Origin: Streptomyces sp. NBC_01237
GTDB taxonomy: Bacteria; Actinomycetota; Actinomycetes; Streptomycetales; Streptomycetaceae
DNA length: 64,000 nucleotides
Assembly (NCBI RefSeq): GCF_035917275.1
Contig: NZ_CP108508.1
Span: forward strand, 5,890,001-5,954,000
Direction of reading: 5' to 3'
In this document: positions 1-8,372 of the stretch, piece after piece
Numbering within the stretch: position 1 is the first letter of the stretch
How the letters are laid out: every line of letters starts with the position of its first letter
The notes under the pieces: model-generated
Database searches by the model: none
Told to the model about the DNA's origin: nothing
What the model saw: the letters and a program-made list of their open reading frames with translations, nothing else
Made by a program: the position numbers and the translations under genes

Positions 1-851
1 CCAAGGGCACCACCGTGCTCGGCGTCGACATCGGCGGCGGCACGAAGGAGCAGGCGGTCGGCAAGCTCGAAGCCGCCCTCGGCGAGCGGGCCCAGGCTCC
101 CCTCCAGCTGTCCGTGGACGGCAAGAAGGAGAAGCTGGACCCGGAGAAGGCCGGACTCACCCTGGACAGCCAGGAGACCGTGCGCGAGGCGGCGGGCAGC
201 GACTACAACCCGGTCTCGGTGATCGGCTCCCTGTTCGGCGGCGTACGTCCCGCCGACCCGGTGATCCCGGTCGACGAGGAGAAGCTCGGGGTCGCGCTGA
301 CCGATCTGGCGGGCGTCTCCGGCTCCGCCAACGACGGCACGATCAAGTTCGAGCCCAACAAGGCCGTCGCCGTACCGGGCAAGGCGGGCAAGGCGCTGGA
401 CGTCAACCAGTCGCTGATCTCCGTACGGGACGCCTACCGCGCCCAGGTGCAGACCGGAAAGGCGGGCGTGGTCGAACTGCCCGTCGCGAGCCACGAACCG
501 ACCATCACCCAGGCCGAACTGGACCGGGCGATGAAGGAGTTCGCCAAGCCCGCCATGTCCGGCCTGATCACCATCAAGGCCGGTCCCAAGGAGATCCAGT
601 TCGGCCCGGCGAAGTCCCTGCCGCAGATCCTGTCCATGAGGGCGATCGACGGCCGGCTGGTCGACCACTACGACAAGAAGGCCATCGACACCCTCTGCGA
701 CGGTGTCTTCGACGGCATCATGGCGGTCAAGGGCGACGGCAAGAAGCACCAGGTCAGCGCGGACGACGTGGCCCAGGCCATGAAGACCGCGCTGGCGGGG
801 AGGACCGAGGCCGAGCGCACCGTCACGATCGACCTGACGGGCCAGGGCTGA
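1..851 (+). CDS. YoaR-like putative peptidoglycan-binding protein (5' truncated)
   Basis: The frame is open from base 3 and runs off the left edge, so the N-terminus (probably signal or membrane anchor) is missing. The visible 283 codons show two repeats of a fold starting with GVDIGG, then a VDG..KEKLDPEKAGL segment. This resembles the YoaR-like putative peptidoglycan-binding domain (PF12229) that often precedes VanW domains. No VanW or L,D-transpeptidase catalytic cysteine is visible. An extracytoplasmic cell-wall-associated role is inference. A long hairpin follows 14 bases after the stop, so it ends its transcription unit. Confidence 0.7.
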   Translation, partial: KGTTVLGVDIGGGTKEQAVGKLEAALGERAQAPLQLSVDGKKEKLDPEKAGLTLDSQETVREAAGSDYNPVSVIGSLFGGVRPADPVIPVDEEKLGVALTDLAGVSGSANDGTIKFEPNKAVAVPGKAGKALDVNQSLISVRDAYRAQVQTGKAGVVELPVASHEPTITQAELDRAMKEFAKPAMSGLITIKAGPKEIQFGPAKSLPQILSMRAIDGRLVDHYDKKAIDTLCDGVFDGIMAVKGDGKKHQVSADDVAQAMKTALAGRTEAERTVTIDLTGQG

Positions 852-865
852 CGGGCCCGCGCACC

Positions 866-927
866 CCGCGCGTATGACGCCGCCCCCGGCCGGAACCCTC
901 CGGCCGGGGGCGGCGTCATACGCGCGG
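866..927 (+). terminator. 29-bp perfect hairpin terminator
   Basis: A perfect inverted repeat has arms 866-894 and 899-927 and a 4-base loop. It lies between the stop of the preceding gene and the promoter region of the ABC exporter operon, on the same strand. There is no T-run, as is usual for Streptomyces hairpin terminators. Confidence 0.8.
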
Positions 928-928
928 C

Positions 929-942
929 ATGACATCTGTCAT
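929..942. promoter_or_regulatory. Candidate operator ATGACA-N2-TGTCAT
   Basis: This 6-2-6 inverted repeat, ATGACATCTGTCAT, sits 60 bases upstream of the exporter ATPase start and directly after the terminator hairpin. Its position suggests the binding site of the NarL-type response regulator encoded at the end of the same operon. The assignment is inference from position and symmetry. Confidence 0.4.
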
Positions 943-1001
943 CCCCCTTTCACGACAGCCGCCCCTGCCGCCCGGACGCCCCCGACGGCCACGCTGGACG
1001 C

Positions 1002-1958
1002 ATGACAACAACAGCCGCGCACCCGGCCGGACGAACGCCCGCGGGGGCCGTCCCGGGAACCGCCGCCGTGCGTTTCGAGAACGTCAGCAAGGCGTACGGG
1101 GACGTGAGCGCCGTCGACGGGCTCACCCTGGAGCTGCACCCCGGCGAGACCGTGGCGCTCCTGGGCCCCAACGGTGCCGGGAAGTCCTCCACCCTCGACC
1201 TGCTCCTCGGCCTGCGCACCCCCGACTCCGGTTCGGTCCGGCTCTTCGGCACCGGCCCGCAGGAGGCGATCGCGGCGGGCCGGGTCGGCGCGATGCTCCA
1301 GAGCGGCGGACTGATGGAGGACGTCACCGTCGAGGAACTGGTCCGCCTCGTCAGCTCGCTGCACCCGAAGCCGTACCCGGTGGACGAGGTACTGGCCAGG
1401 GCCGGAGTCGCACAGATCGCCGGCCGGATGGTCAACAAGCTCTCCGGCGGCCAGGAACAGCGGGTGCGGTTCGCGCTCGCCACCGCCGGGAACAGCGACC
1501 TGATCGTCCTCGACGAGCCGACCACCGGCATGGACGTCCCCGCACGCCAGGCGTTCTGGGCGACCATGCGCGAGCAGGCCGAGCAGGGCCGTACCGTCCT
1601 GTTCGCCACCCACTACCTCGAAGAGGCCGACGCGATCGCCGACCGCGTCCTCGTCCTGCACAAGGGCCGCCTCCTCGCCGACGGCACCGCCGCCGAGATC
1701 AAGGCCAGGGCCGGGGCCCGCCGGATCTCCTTCGCACTGCCGGGCGCGGCGGACACCGCCGCCCTGCGCACGCTCCCGTTCCTCGCCGCACTGGACATCA
1801 GCGGCGACCGGGTCCGTATCCAGTCGCACAACGCCGACGCGACCGTGCACGCGCTCTACGGCCTCGGGCTCTTCCCCCGCGAACTCGAAGTCGGCGGGCT
1901 CGGCCTGGAGCAGGCATTCGTCGCCATCACCGAGGCCGAGGAGGCCAGGACCTCATGA
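1002..1958 (+). CDS. ABC-2 exporter ATP-binding protein
   Basis: This 318-residue cytoplasmic ATPase powers the permease encoded next. Walker A GPNGAGKS is at about residues 55-62, the signature LSGGQ at 147-151, Walker B LIVLDEP at 167-173 and the switch histidine in FATHYLEE near 204. It belongs to the drug/lipid-export (DrrA/CcmA-like) class. The stop overlaps the permease start by four bases (ATGA), and the four genes from here to 4517 form one operon. The substrate cannot be read from sequence; antibiotic, lipid or bacteriocin-like peptide export are all possible. Confidence 0.92.
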   Translation: MTTTAAHPAGRTPAGAVPGTAAVRFENVSKAYGDVSAVDGLTLELHPGETVALLGPNGAGKSSTLDLLLGLRTPDSGSVRLFGTGPQEAIAAGRVGAMLQSGGLMEDVTVEELVRLVSSLHPKPYPVDEVLARAGVAQIAGRMVNKLSGGQEQRVRFALATAGNSDLIVLDEPTTGMDVPARQAFWATMREQAEQGRTVLFATHYLEEADAIADRVLVLHKGRLLADGTAAEIKARAGARRISFALPGAADTAALRTLPFLAALDISGDRVRIQSHNADATVHALYGLGLFPRELEVGGLGLEQAFVAITEAEEARTS

Positions 1959-2710
1959 CCGGTCCCCTTTCCGGTGCCCTCATCGGACTCGAAGTGACCC
2001 GCACCCTGCGGAACAAGAAGTTCATGTTCTTCTCGGTCATCTACCCGTCGGTGATCTACCTGCTGATCTCCGGCACCCGGAACACCACCGACACGGTGCC
2101 CGGCACCGATCTGACCATGCAGGCGTTCTTCATGGTCTCGATGGCCTCCTTCGGCGCCCTGACCGCCGTGCTCATGGGCAACAGCGAGCGCATCGCCAAG
2201 GAGCGCGAGAAGGGCTGGGTCCGCCAGCTGCGCCTGACGCCCCTGCCCGGCAGCGGCTACGTCCTGGCCAAGATCGCCAGTGCCGCGATCGTCACGCTGC
2301 CGTGCATCGTGGTGGTGTTCGTCGTCGCCGCGTCGGCCAAGCACGTCACCTTCGACGCCTGGCAGTGGGCGGCCCTGACCGGCACCATCTGGGCCGGGTC
2401 GCTGGTCTTCGCCGCGCTGGGCGTCGCCATCGGCTACCTCGCCACCGGGGACGCGGTCCGCCCGATCACGATGATCATCTACTTCGGGCTGTCGATCCTC
2501 GGCGGACTGTGGATGCCGACCGCCACCTTCCCCCAGTGGCTCCAGGACATCTCCGTCTGGCTGCCCACCCACGCGTACGCTGCTGTCGGCCAGTCCATCG
2601 GGATGGGCGGCGCGCCGGAGGCCAAGGACATCGCGCTCCTCTGCGGCTACTTCCTGCTGTTCGCGGGCGGTGCGGCCCGGCTCTACCGGAAAGACACCCT
2701 GAAGGCGTGA
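1955..2710 (+). CDS. ABC-2 family transporter permease
   Basis: This 251-residue integral membrane protein has about six hydrophobic segments, starting with one near residues 22-40 after a basic RNKK stretch. It is the membrane half of the exporter whose ATPase precedes it. The ATG at 1955 overlaps the ATPase stop, implying translational coupling. The GTG start of the sensor kinase overlaps its own stop. Length and topology fit the ABC2_membrane family. Confidence 0.9.
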   Translation: MTGPLSGALIGLEVTRTLRNKKFMFFSVIYPSVIYLLISGTRNTTDTVPGTDLTMQAFFMVSMASFGALTAVLMGNSERIAKEREKGWVRQLRLTPLPGSGYVLAKIASAAIVTLPCIVVVFVVAASAKHVTFDAWQWAALTGTIWAGSLVFAALGVAIGYLATGDAVRPITMIIYFGLSILGGLWMPTATFPQWLQDISVWLPTHAYAAVGQSIGMGGAPEAKDIALLCGYFLLFAGGAARLYRKDTLKA

Positions 2711-3909
2711 GTGGCGTGGCAGACGGCGGTTCGCACGAGACGTACGTGGGTCTGGGGCGCCCGCCCCAGGACCGCAGGCAGTTCTTCGTCAAGCTGCTGT
2801 GGATCGGCATCTGGCTCGCCTTCATGAGCGCGCCCGTCACCGATGTGGCGCACGGCGACCACACCCCGTGGGCCCGCGCGCTCGGCGCCCTCGGACTGGT
2901 GGTCTTCGTGGCCGCCTACCTCGTCCTGGTCTTCCGCCACACCTCCAGGGCGCTCGCCCGCACCAGGGTCCTGGCGACGATCGGCTTCCTCGCCGCCCTC
3001 GCGGTGACCCTCTCGCTGACGCTCGGCACCCCCTGGCTGGTGCTGTTCGTGTACGTCGCGGTCTCCGCGGGAGCCACGCTGCCGATGCGGCTCGCCTGCT
3101 GGCTGATCCCGCTGACCAGCGGCGTACTGGTACTCATCGGCCTCACCGGCGACCACCCGCGCGAGATCATCACGGCCCTCGTCTTCCCCGCGCTGCTCGG
3201 CGGGTTCGCCATGACCGGCGTACAGCAGATGATCCGTACGACGATCGAGCTGCGCGAGGCCCGTGCGACGGTCGCGCAGCTCGCCGCCAACGAGGAACGG
3301 CTGCGCCTCGCCCGCGACCTGCACGATCTGCTGGGCCACTCGCTCTCCCTCATCACGCTCAAGAGCGAGCTGGCGGGCCGGATGCTCCCCGGCAGCCCGG
3401 AACTCGCGGCCGCCCAGGTCGCCGACATCGAACAGGTCAGCAGACAGGCCCTGGTGGACGTGCGCGACGCGGTGTCCGGCTACCGGCGTCCCACCCTCCC
3501 CGGCGAACTGGCCGCGGCCCGTACGGCGCTGGCCGCCGCCGGAATCGCCGCCGGAATCCCGCCCGAGGCCCCCGGCGGCCTCCCCGAGGAGCCCGAGGAG
3601 GTGCTCGCCTGGGGGCTGCGGGAGGCCGTCACCAACGTCGTACGGCACAGCGGCGCCCGCCACTGCACGGTGACCCTCACCCCGCGCCAGACCCTCGCCG
3701 GGCCGGTCCTCGAACTGCGGGTCGCCGACGACGGCCGGGGCCCGGCGGGCACGAAGGCGGGCACGAAGGCGGGCAACGGCCTCACCGGGATCGCCGAACG
3801 CCTCACCACGGTCGACGGCACGCTCTCCACGGAGCCGGCGTCCCCGGGCGGAGGTTTTGCCCTGACCCTCCGCGTCCCCACCGGATCGGGCCTAGGATCC
3901 GGGGAATGA
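2707..3909 (+). CDS. DesK-like sensor histidine kinase
   Basis: This 400-residue kinase has several N-terminal transmembrane segments (about residues 28-190), a HisKA_3 dimerisation box with LHDLLGHSL (phosphorylated His near residue 208) and a C-terminal HATPase domain. The N-box includes REAVTNVVRH and the G-box VADDGRG...GNGLTG. The start GTG at 2707 overlaps the permease stop; GTG 2716 is an alternative. The loop before the second glycine motif carries a 12-base tandem duplication (3747-3770) giving AGTKAGTK. It presumably phosphorylates the regulator encoded immediately downstream and controls the exporter. Confidence 0.9.
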   Translation: MSGVADGGSHETYVGLGRPPQDRRQFFVKLLWIGIWLAFMSAPVTDVAHGDHTPWARALGALGLVVFVAAYLVLVFRHTSRALARTRVLATIGFLAALAVTLSLTLGTPWLVLFVYVAVSAGATLPMRLACWLIPLTSGVLVLIGLTGDHPREIITALVFPALLGGFAMTGVQQMIRTTIELREARATVAQLAANEERLRLARDLHDLLGHSLSLITLKSELAGRMLPGSPELAAAQVADIEQVSRQALVDVRDAVSGYRRPTLPGELAAARTALAAAGIAAGIPPEAPGGLPEEPEEVLAWGLREAVTNVVRHSGARHCTVTLTPRQTLAGPVLELRVADDGRGPAGTKAGTKAGNGLTGIAERLTTVDGTLSTEPASPGGGFALTLRVPTGSGLGSGE

Positions 3910-4517
3910 GCATGATCAGACTTCTCCTCGCCGAGGACCAGTCCATGGTCCGCGAGGCTCTCGCGGCCCTCCTCGGCCTGGAACCCGACATCGAGGTGGC
4001 CGCCCAGGTCGCCCGCGGCGACGAGGTTCTGGCCGCCGCCCGTGAACACCGCGTCGATGTCGCCCTGCTGGACATCGAGATGCCCGGGATGACCGGGATC
4101 GAGGCCGCCGCCGAACTGCACCGCGAACTGCCCGGCGTGAAGATCGTGGTCGTCACCACGTTCGGCCGCCCCGGCTATCTGCGCCGCGCGATGGAGGCGG
4201 GCGCCGACGCCTTCCTGGTCAAGGACGCCCCGGCGTCCCAACTCGCACAGGCCGTACGCAAGGTGCTCGCCGGGGAGCGGGTCATCGACCCGACCCTCGC
4301 GGCCGCCGCGCTCGCCGACGGGGCGAGCCCGCTGACCGACCGCGAGCGCGACGTGCTGCGCGCGGCGGCCGACGGCTCGACCAACGCGGAGATCGCGGGC
4401 GCCCTCCACCTCTCGCAGGGGACCGTGCGCAACTATCTCTCCACGGCCATCCAGAAGATGGTGGCCCGCAACCGGGCGGAGGCGGTCCGCATCGCCCGTG
4501 AGAAGGGCTGGCTGTAG
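3906..4517 (+). CDS. NarL/DesR-type response regulator
   Basis: This 203-residue regulator has an N-terminal receiver domain (acid pair E10-D11, phosphoacceptor D56 in LLDIEMPG, signalling lysine in FLVKDAP) and a C-terminal LuxR/GerE helix-turn-helix (LTDRERDVLRAAADG...GTVRNYL). The ATG overlaps the kinase stop (ATGA), so the pair is translationally coupled. It probably binds the ATGACA-N2-TGTCAT repeat upstream of the operon; that target is inferred. It is full length and appears functional, unlike the remnant regulator downstream. Confidence 0.92.
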   Translation: MSMIRLLLAEDQSMVREALAALLGLEPDIEVAAQVARGDEVLAAAREHRVDVALLDIEMPGMTGIEAAAELHRELPGVKIVVVTTFGRPGYLRRAMEAGADAFLVKDAPASQLAQAVRKVLAGERVIDPTLAAAALADGASPLTDRERDVLRAAADGSTNAEIAGALHLSQGTVRNYLSTAIQKMVARNRAEAVRIAREKGWL

Positions 4518-4583
4518 GCCCTTGCCGCGTCCGAGGCCCGGCGGGCAGCGTCTCGGGGGCCGGGTGCGCGCGGCTCGCGGGGC

Positions 4584-4679
4584 TCACCGCGTACCGGTCG
4601 GCACCAGCCCCGCCTCGTACGCGATGATCACCAGCTGCACCCGGTCCCGGGCGTCCAGTTTGGCGAGCAGCCGGGTCAG
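4584..4679 (-). pseudogene. C-terminal remnant of a NarL-type response regulator
   Basis: Read on the minus strand, 31 codons plus stop give LTRLLAKLDARDRVQLVIIA followed by YEAGLVPTGTR. This is the last helix-turn-helix recognition helix and tail typical of Streptomyces NarL-family regulators. No receiver domain or start codon remains. The fragment abuts, in a different frame, the truncated kinase that ends at 4676. A kinase gene would normally be followed by a complete regulator of about 220 residues. I read this as the far end of an internal deletion that removed the kinase ATPase domain and most of the regulator. Confidence 0.75.
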
Positions 4680-5335
4680 GCCTGGAGAGCGATGACGCCG
4701 ATGCTGTGCGCGACCGTGTCGTGCATCTCGCGGGCGATCCGGAGCCGTTCGGCGGTGACCGCCTGCGCCGCCGCGCGGGCCGTCAGCTCCTGGGCGTACT
4801 CACGCGTCCGGCGCACCGACATCCCGGCCAGGCAGGCGATCACCGCCAGCAGGGAGACGGCCTCCCAGTAGGTCCAGCTGGTGTAGGCGCCGTGCGGGAG
4901 CCGCAGGGGAAGGCCCAGCAGCGCGCGCAGCAGCACATAGCCGGGCAGCACCGCGACGGTCACGGCGAACGCGGGGCCCCAGCTGCGGCGGGAGCGGGTC
5001 GCCACGAGGAAGCCGAGAGCGATGTCGAGGGTCAGATGATGGAGGAACGCGACCCCCAGCGAGCCCACCGCCAGCGCCGCCCCGAGCGAGCCGACGGCCA
5101 GCAGGACGAGTGCGGGCAACGGCCGGACGGACAGCAGCCGACTGCCCGTCAGCGCCGATACGGTGGCCGCGGCCAGGAGCAGCCAGTCCTCGGCCGCCAG
5201 GAGGGGAAGACCGCTGGGCATCCCCGGAACGCCGAACTGCGCGCGTACCGAGGAGAGCGTCGCGGCACTCCACAGGAGGGCCGCCCAGACGCCCGGCGGC
5301 ACACGCTTGAGCAGGGGGAGGGGCGGCATCGGCAT
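4676..5335 (-). pseudogene. Truncated sensor histidine kinase (ATPase domain deleted)
   Basis: The 219 codons from ATG 5335 hold several transmembrane segments, a short cytoplasmic linker and the HisKA_3 phosphoacceptor box EMHDTVAHSIG. The frame then stops a few residues later, where a HATPase domain of about 150 residues should begin. The sequence immediately past the stop is, one frame over, the tail of a response regulator. The protein could be made and might still dimerise, but it cannot autophosphorylate. It is divergent from the intact ABC exporter at 5459, its probable former target. Confidence 0.75.
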
Positions 5336-5378
5336 GGCCCGATCGTAGCCACGGGCCCCGGCGGCGGCATCGGACCGG

Positions 5379-5390
5379 GGGTGTACACCC
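5379..5390. promoter_or_regulatory. Palindrome GGGTGTACACCC in divergent promoter region
   Basis: This perfect 12-base palindrome lies between the truncated kinase (start 5335, minus) and the exporter ATPase (start 5459, plus). It is a plausible operator of the now-deleted response regulator, or of another dimeric regulator. Function is inferred from symmetry and position only. Confidence 0.35.
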
Positions 5391-5458
5391 ACGGTCGACA
5401 GACATGCCCAGGAGTGTCAGCGGAGGGCCGATGACGTACGGGGGCGGCCGGCGCCACC

Positions 5459-6382
5459 GTGGACACCGTGATCGAAGTCAACGAACTCACCAAGCGGTAC
5501 GGTCCGACCGCCGCCGTCAGCAATCTCACCTTCACCGTGCGCCCCGGCCAGGTCACCGGCTTCCTCGGCCCCAACGGCGCGGGAAAGACCACCACCCTGA
5601 GGATGCTGCTCGGCCTGATCGAGCCCACAGCCGGGACCGCCACCCTCCAGGGGCTGCCGTTCCGCCACCACGCCCGGGGCCTGCGGCACGTCGGCGCGCT
5701 CCTCGACGCGGGCGACGCCCACGGCGGCCGCACCGCCCGCGCCCACCTGCGCGCCCTGGCCCGCAGCAACGGCATCCCGCGCACCCGGGTCGACGAGGTG
5801 CTCCAGGAGGTCGGCCTGGCCGGTGCGGCCCGCCGTCGCATCGGCGGCTTCTCCCTCGGCATGCGCCAGCGCCTGGGCATCGCCACCGCGCTGCTCGGGG
5901 ACCCTCCGGTGCTGCTGTTCGACGAACCGCTCAACGGGCTCGACCCGGAAGGCGTGCTGTGGGTGCGCGGCCTGTTCCGGCGGCTCGCCGCCGAGGGGCG
6001 CACCGTGTTCGTCTCCAGCCATCTGATGACCGAGATGGAGAACACCGCCGACCGGCTCGTCGTCATCGGCCGGGGTGAACTGATCGCCGAGGAGAGCCTG
6101 ACACGGTTCGCGGCCCGGGGGACCCGGCAGAGCGTGAGCGTACGCACCCCGGACACGGCCCGGCTCGTGCCGCTGCTCACGTCGGAGGGCGCCTCGGTGC
6201 ACCGCGAGCCCGCGGACGGCCTGCTCACGGTGACCGGTCTGGACGCGGCCCGGATCGGTGAACTCGCCCTGCGCCACCGCCTCCCGCTGCACGAACTCAG
6301 CACCCGCGGCTCCTCCCTGGAGGAGGCGTTCATGGAACTGACGGCCGACAGCGTCGAATACCCCGCAGGAGACCCCCGATGA
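5459..6382 (+). CDS. ABC-2 exporter ATP-binding protein
   Basis: This 307-residue ATPase has Walker A GPNGAGKTT near residue 38, the signature FSLGMRQRLGIA, Walker B VLLFDEP followed by LNGLDPEG, and a switch histidine in FVSSHLM. The C-terminal about 80 residues form the regulatory extension seen in YhaQ/SkfE-like exporters. GTG 5459 is the chosen start; GTG 5468 would lose only three residues, and neither has a clear ribosome site. It pairs with the permease at 6379 by ATGA overlap. Its neighbouring kinase/regulator pair is broken, so it may now be constitutive or silent. Confidence 0.9.
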   Translation: MDTVIEVNELTKRYGPTAAVSNLTFTVRPGQVTGFLGPNGAGKTTTLRMLLGLIEPTAGTATLQGLPFRHHARGLRHVGALLDAGDAHGGRTARAHLRALARSNGIPRTRVDEVLQEVGLAGAARRRIGGFSLGMRQRLGIATALLGDPPVLLFDEPLNGLDPEGVLWVRGLFRRLAAEGRTVFVSSHLMTEMENTADRLVVIGRGELIAEESLTRFAARGTRQSVSVRTPDTARLVPLLTSEGASVHREPADGLLTVTGLDAARIGELALRHRLPLHELSTRGSSLEEAFMELTADSVEYPAGDPR

Positions 6383-7227
6383 CCACGGTGAGCACCGCCC
6401 CCGTCGGCGGCAGGGCCGGCACCGGCCCCCGTGCCCGGTTCACCGATCTGCTGGCGGCCGAGTGGCTCAGGACGTGGTCGCTGCGCTCGACCCCGTGGAC
6501 GTACCTGATCACCGCACTGGTGGTCATCGCGTTCAACGCGGGTACGGCGTACGACCACTACAAGTACTGGTACGAGTACGACGAGGGGGGCCGGACCGGC
6601 TTCGTCGCCGACGGGATACCCCTGCTGGACGCCTTCACCACGAACGCGGGCATGCTCCTGGCGCTGGCCGCCGGTGCGATCGGGGCCGTGTCGGTCACCG
6701 GTGAGTACGGTTCCGGCCTGATCCGCACGACGTTCACCGCCGTGCCGGCCCGCCGCTCGGTGATGGCGGCCAAGGCGATCGTGCTCACGGCGGTCATGAC
6801 CGTGTTCGGCGCGGTCGTGGCGGGGGGTTCCTTCTGGCTGACCCAGGCGATCCTGTCCGGGCGGGACGCCGGAGTCCCCCTCGGCCACCCGGGCGCCCTG
6901 CGCGTCGTCGTGGCCTCGGCGCTGCTGGCACCGGTGTGCGCACTGGCCGGCCTGGCGCTGGGCACCCTGGTCCGGCACGGCGCGGGCTCGGTGGCCGGCT
7001 CGGTCGGGGTGCTGCTCCTGCTGCCGATGGTGATGAGCGACCGCCGGTACGCGACGGCGGTCGCCGACCACGTCCTGCCGCTCAGCGCGTGGATGCGGCT
7101 GACCGACGTGCGGGACCTGCCCGTCCCGTTCCCGTGGACGAACGCGGGGGCCTGGACGGTGTACGCGGTGTGGGCGCTGGCGGCGGCGACGGTCGCGGTG
7201 ACGGCGGTACAGCGCCGGGACCAGTAG
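6379..7227 (+). CDS. ABC-2 transporter permease
   Basis: This 282-residue membrane protein starts with a soluble basic N-terminus and has a first transmembrane helix at about residues 37-52. An extracytoplasmic stretch rich in Tyr and Asp/Glu (DHYKYWYEYDEGG) follows, then five further hydrophobic segments. It is the membrane partner of the preceding ATPase, translationally coupled through ATGA. The topology fits the YhaP/NatB-like ABC-2 class. The substrate is unknown. Confidence 0.87.
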   Translation: MTTVSTAPVGGRAGTGPRARFTDLLAAEWLRTWSLRSTPWTYLITALVVIAFNAGTAYDHYKYWYEYDEGGRTGFVADGIPLLDAFTTNAGMLLALAAGAIGAVSVTGEYGSGLIRTTFTAVPARRSVMAAKAIVLTAVMTVFGAVVAGGSFWLTQAILSGRDAGVPLGHPGALRVVVASALLAPVCALAGLALGTLVRHGAGSVAGSVGVLLLLPMVMSDRRYATAVADHVLPLSAWMRLTDVRDLPVPFPWTNAGAWTVYAVWALAAATVAVTAVQRRDQ

Positions 7228-7300
7228 CGGGCCGGCGGACGGGGCCGGCGGACGGGCGTCGATCCGCGTCGGGAAGGCCCGCGCCGTCGGGACCACTGCC

Positions 7301-7352
7301 TTCACCCGCGGCGCTCACCCGCCGTCTTCACCCGCGGCGCTCACCCGCCGTC
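7301..7352. repeat. 26-bp perfect tandem duplication
   Basis: Two identical 26-base units (7301-7326 and 7327-7352) lie in the gap between the convergent genes ending at 7227 and 7394. No protein reads through them. They are probably replication slippage in non-coding DNA. Confidence 0.85.
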
Positions 7353-7393
7353 TTCGCCCACGGGCCTCCGCATCCCTGCGCCACCGACTGCCC

Positions 7394-8233
7394 TCATCCA
7401 CGGGCGGAGAGCAGCAGGTTCAGCTCCTGGTAGCCGGCCGGCTCCTCGGGCACGGGGCAGGTTCCGGTGGTCAGGAACGCGCGGGCGGCCCGGCGCGCCG
7501 TTCCGTAGGCGGCCTCGGCCAGGGCGGAGCCGAGGCTGACGCGGGCGGCACCGAGGCGCCCGAGCTCCGCCACGGACGGGCCTCCGGGCCCGGCGAGCAC
7601 ATTGAGCGGTACGCCGACCCCGTCGGCCAGCGCCGTGACGGTCGCCGTGTCCGTGACCCCGGGGACGAAGATCCCGTCGGCACCGGCGTCCACATAGGCC
7701 GCGGCCCGTTCCAGCGTGTGACGCAGCCGGGTCCCGGGGTCGCCGACCGCCCGCAGATACGTGTCGATACGGGCGTTGACGAACAGGGCGATCCCCGCGG
7801 CGTCGGCCGCCGCGCGGGCCGCGGCGAGACACGCGGCCTGATGGGCGACCGGGCGCAGCGGGCCGGACCCGTCAGGAGCGGCGTCCTCGATGTTGACGCC
7901 CACGGCGCCCGCGTCCAGCACCCCGGCGACGGTCCGGGCGACCTCGTCCGGCCCGGTCCCGTAACCGCTCTCGATGTCGGCGCTCACCGGCACCCGTACG
8001 GCGGCCACGACACGGGCGACGAGGCCGAGCGCGCGTTCCCTGCCCAACCGGTCGCCGTCGGCCACTCCCAGGCTCCAGGCGGCCCCGGCGCTGGTGGTCG
8101 CGAGGGCGGTGGCTCCGGCGTCCTCCACGAGCCGGGCCCCGGCGGCGTCCCAGACGTTGGCGAGGGCGAGCGGGGCGGTGCGGTCGTGGTGCAGGGAACG
8201 GAAGGTCAGGGCGGAGGTGTGCTGGTTGCTCAT
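7394..8233 (-). CDS. Isocitrate lyase/PEP phosphonomutase family protein
   Basis: This 279-residue TIM-barrel enzyme of the ICL/PEPM superfamily has the N-terminal substrate loop (LANVWDAAGARL), the metal-binding segment ADIESGYG near residue 105, NIEDA and VNARIDTYLR. The KKCGH catalytic cysteine loop of true isocitrate lyases is absent, so it is not glyoxylate-cycle AceA. It is closer to the oxaloacetate-hydrolase/carboxyvinyl-phosphonate-mutase-like paralogues common in actinobacteria. It probably cleaves or forms C-C or P-C bonds of a small 2-oxo acid. It is transcribed alone; the gene upstream on this strand ends in its own hairpin. Confidence 0.85.
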   Translation of the reverse strand: MSNQHTSALTFRSLHHDRTAPLALANVWDAAGARLVEDAGATALATTSAGAAWSLGVADGDRLGRERALGLVARVVAAVRVPVSADIESGYGTGPDEVARTVAGVLDAGAVGVNIEDAAPDGSGPLRPVAHQAACLAAARAAADAAGIALFVNARIDTYLRAVGDPGTRLRHTLERAAAYVDAGADGIFVPGVTDTATVTALADGVGVPLNVLAGPGGPSVAELGRLGAARVSLGSALAEAAYGTARRAARAFLTTGTCPVPEEPAGYQELNLLLSARG

Positions 8234-8291
8234 GGCTCCAGTGCATCAGCCGGGTGTGCGCGGAGTCCGGCAGGTTTGCGACCTGTACGTC

Positions 8292-8329
8292 GGCGGGGCG
8301 GGGAGCCAGGACCGGCTCCCCGCCCCGCC
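8292..8329 (-). terminator. 16-bp hairpin terminator
   Basis: Perfect arms at 8292-8307 and 8314-8329 enclose a 6-base loop. It lies 44 bases beyond the stop of the GH55-like gene and before the start of the next minus-strand gene, so it probably terminates the former. Confidence 0.75.
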
Positions 8330-8361
8330 CCGCGGGAGGGCCGCCCCGCCCCGCGGGAGGG
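8320..8361. repeat. 21-bp tandem duplication overlapping terminator
   Basis: Two identical GC-rich 21-base units (8320-8340 and 8341-8361) begin inside the right arm of the hairpin. The duplication offers alternative right arms for the terminator stem. Confidence 0.75.
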
Positions 8362-8372
8362 GCCGCCCTGCT

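Noticed and set aside
4584..4679. A kinase-regulator fusion protein
   Set aside because: The two parts are in different frames, and the kinase frame stops at 4676, so no hybrid protein is made.
5149..7305. A 718-codon minus-strand open frame across the second exporter operon
   Set aside because: It is antisense to two clear ABC transporter genes, has Pro/Arg/Ser-rich composition typical of GC-rich shadow frames, and contains no domain.
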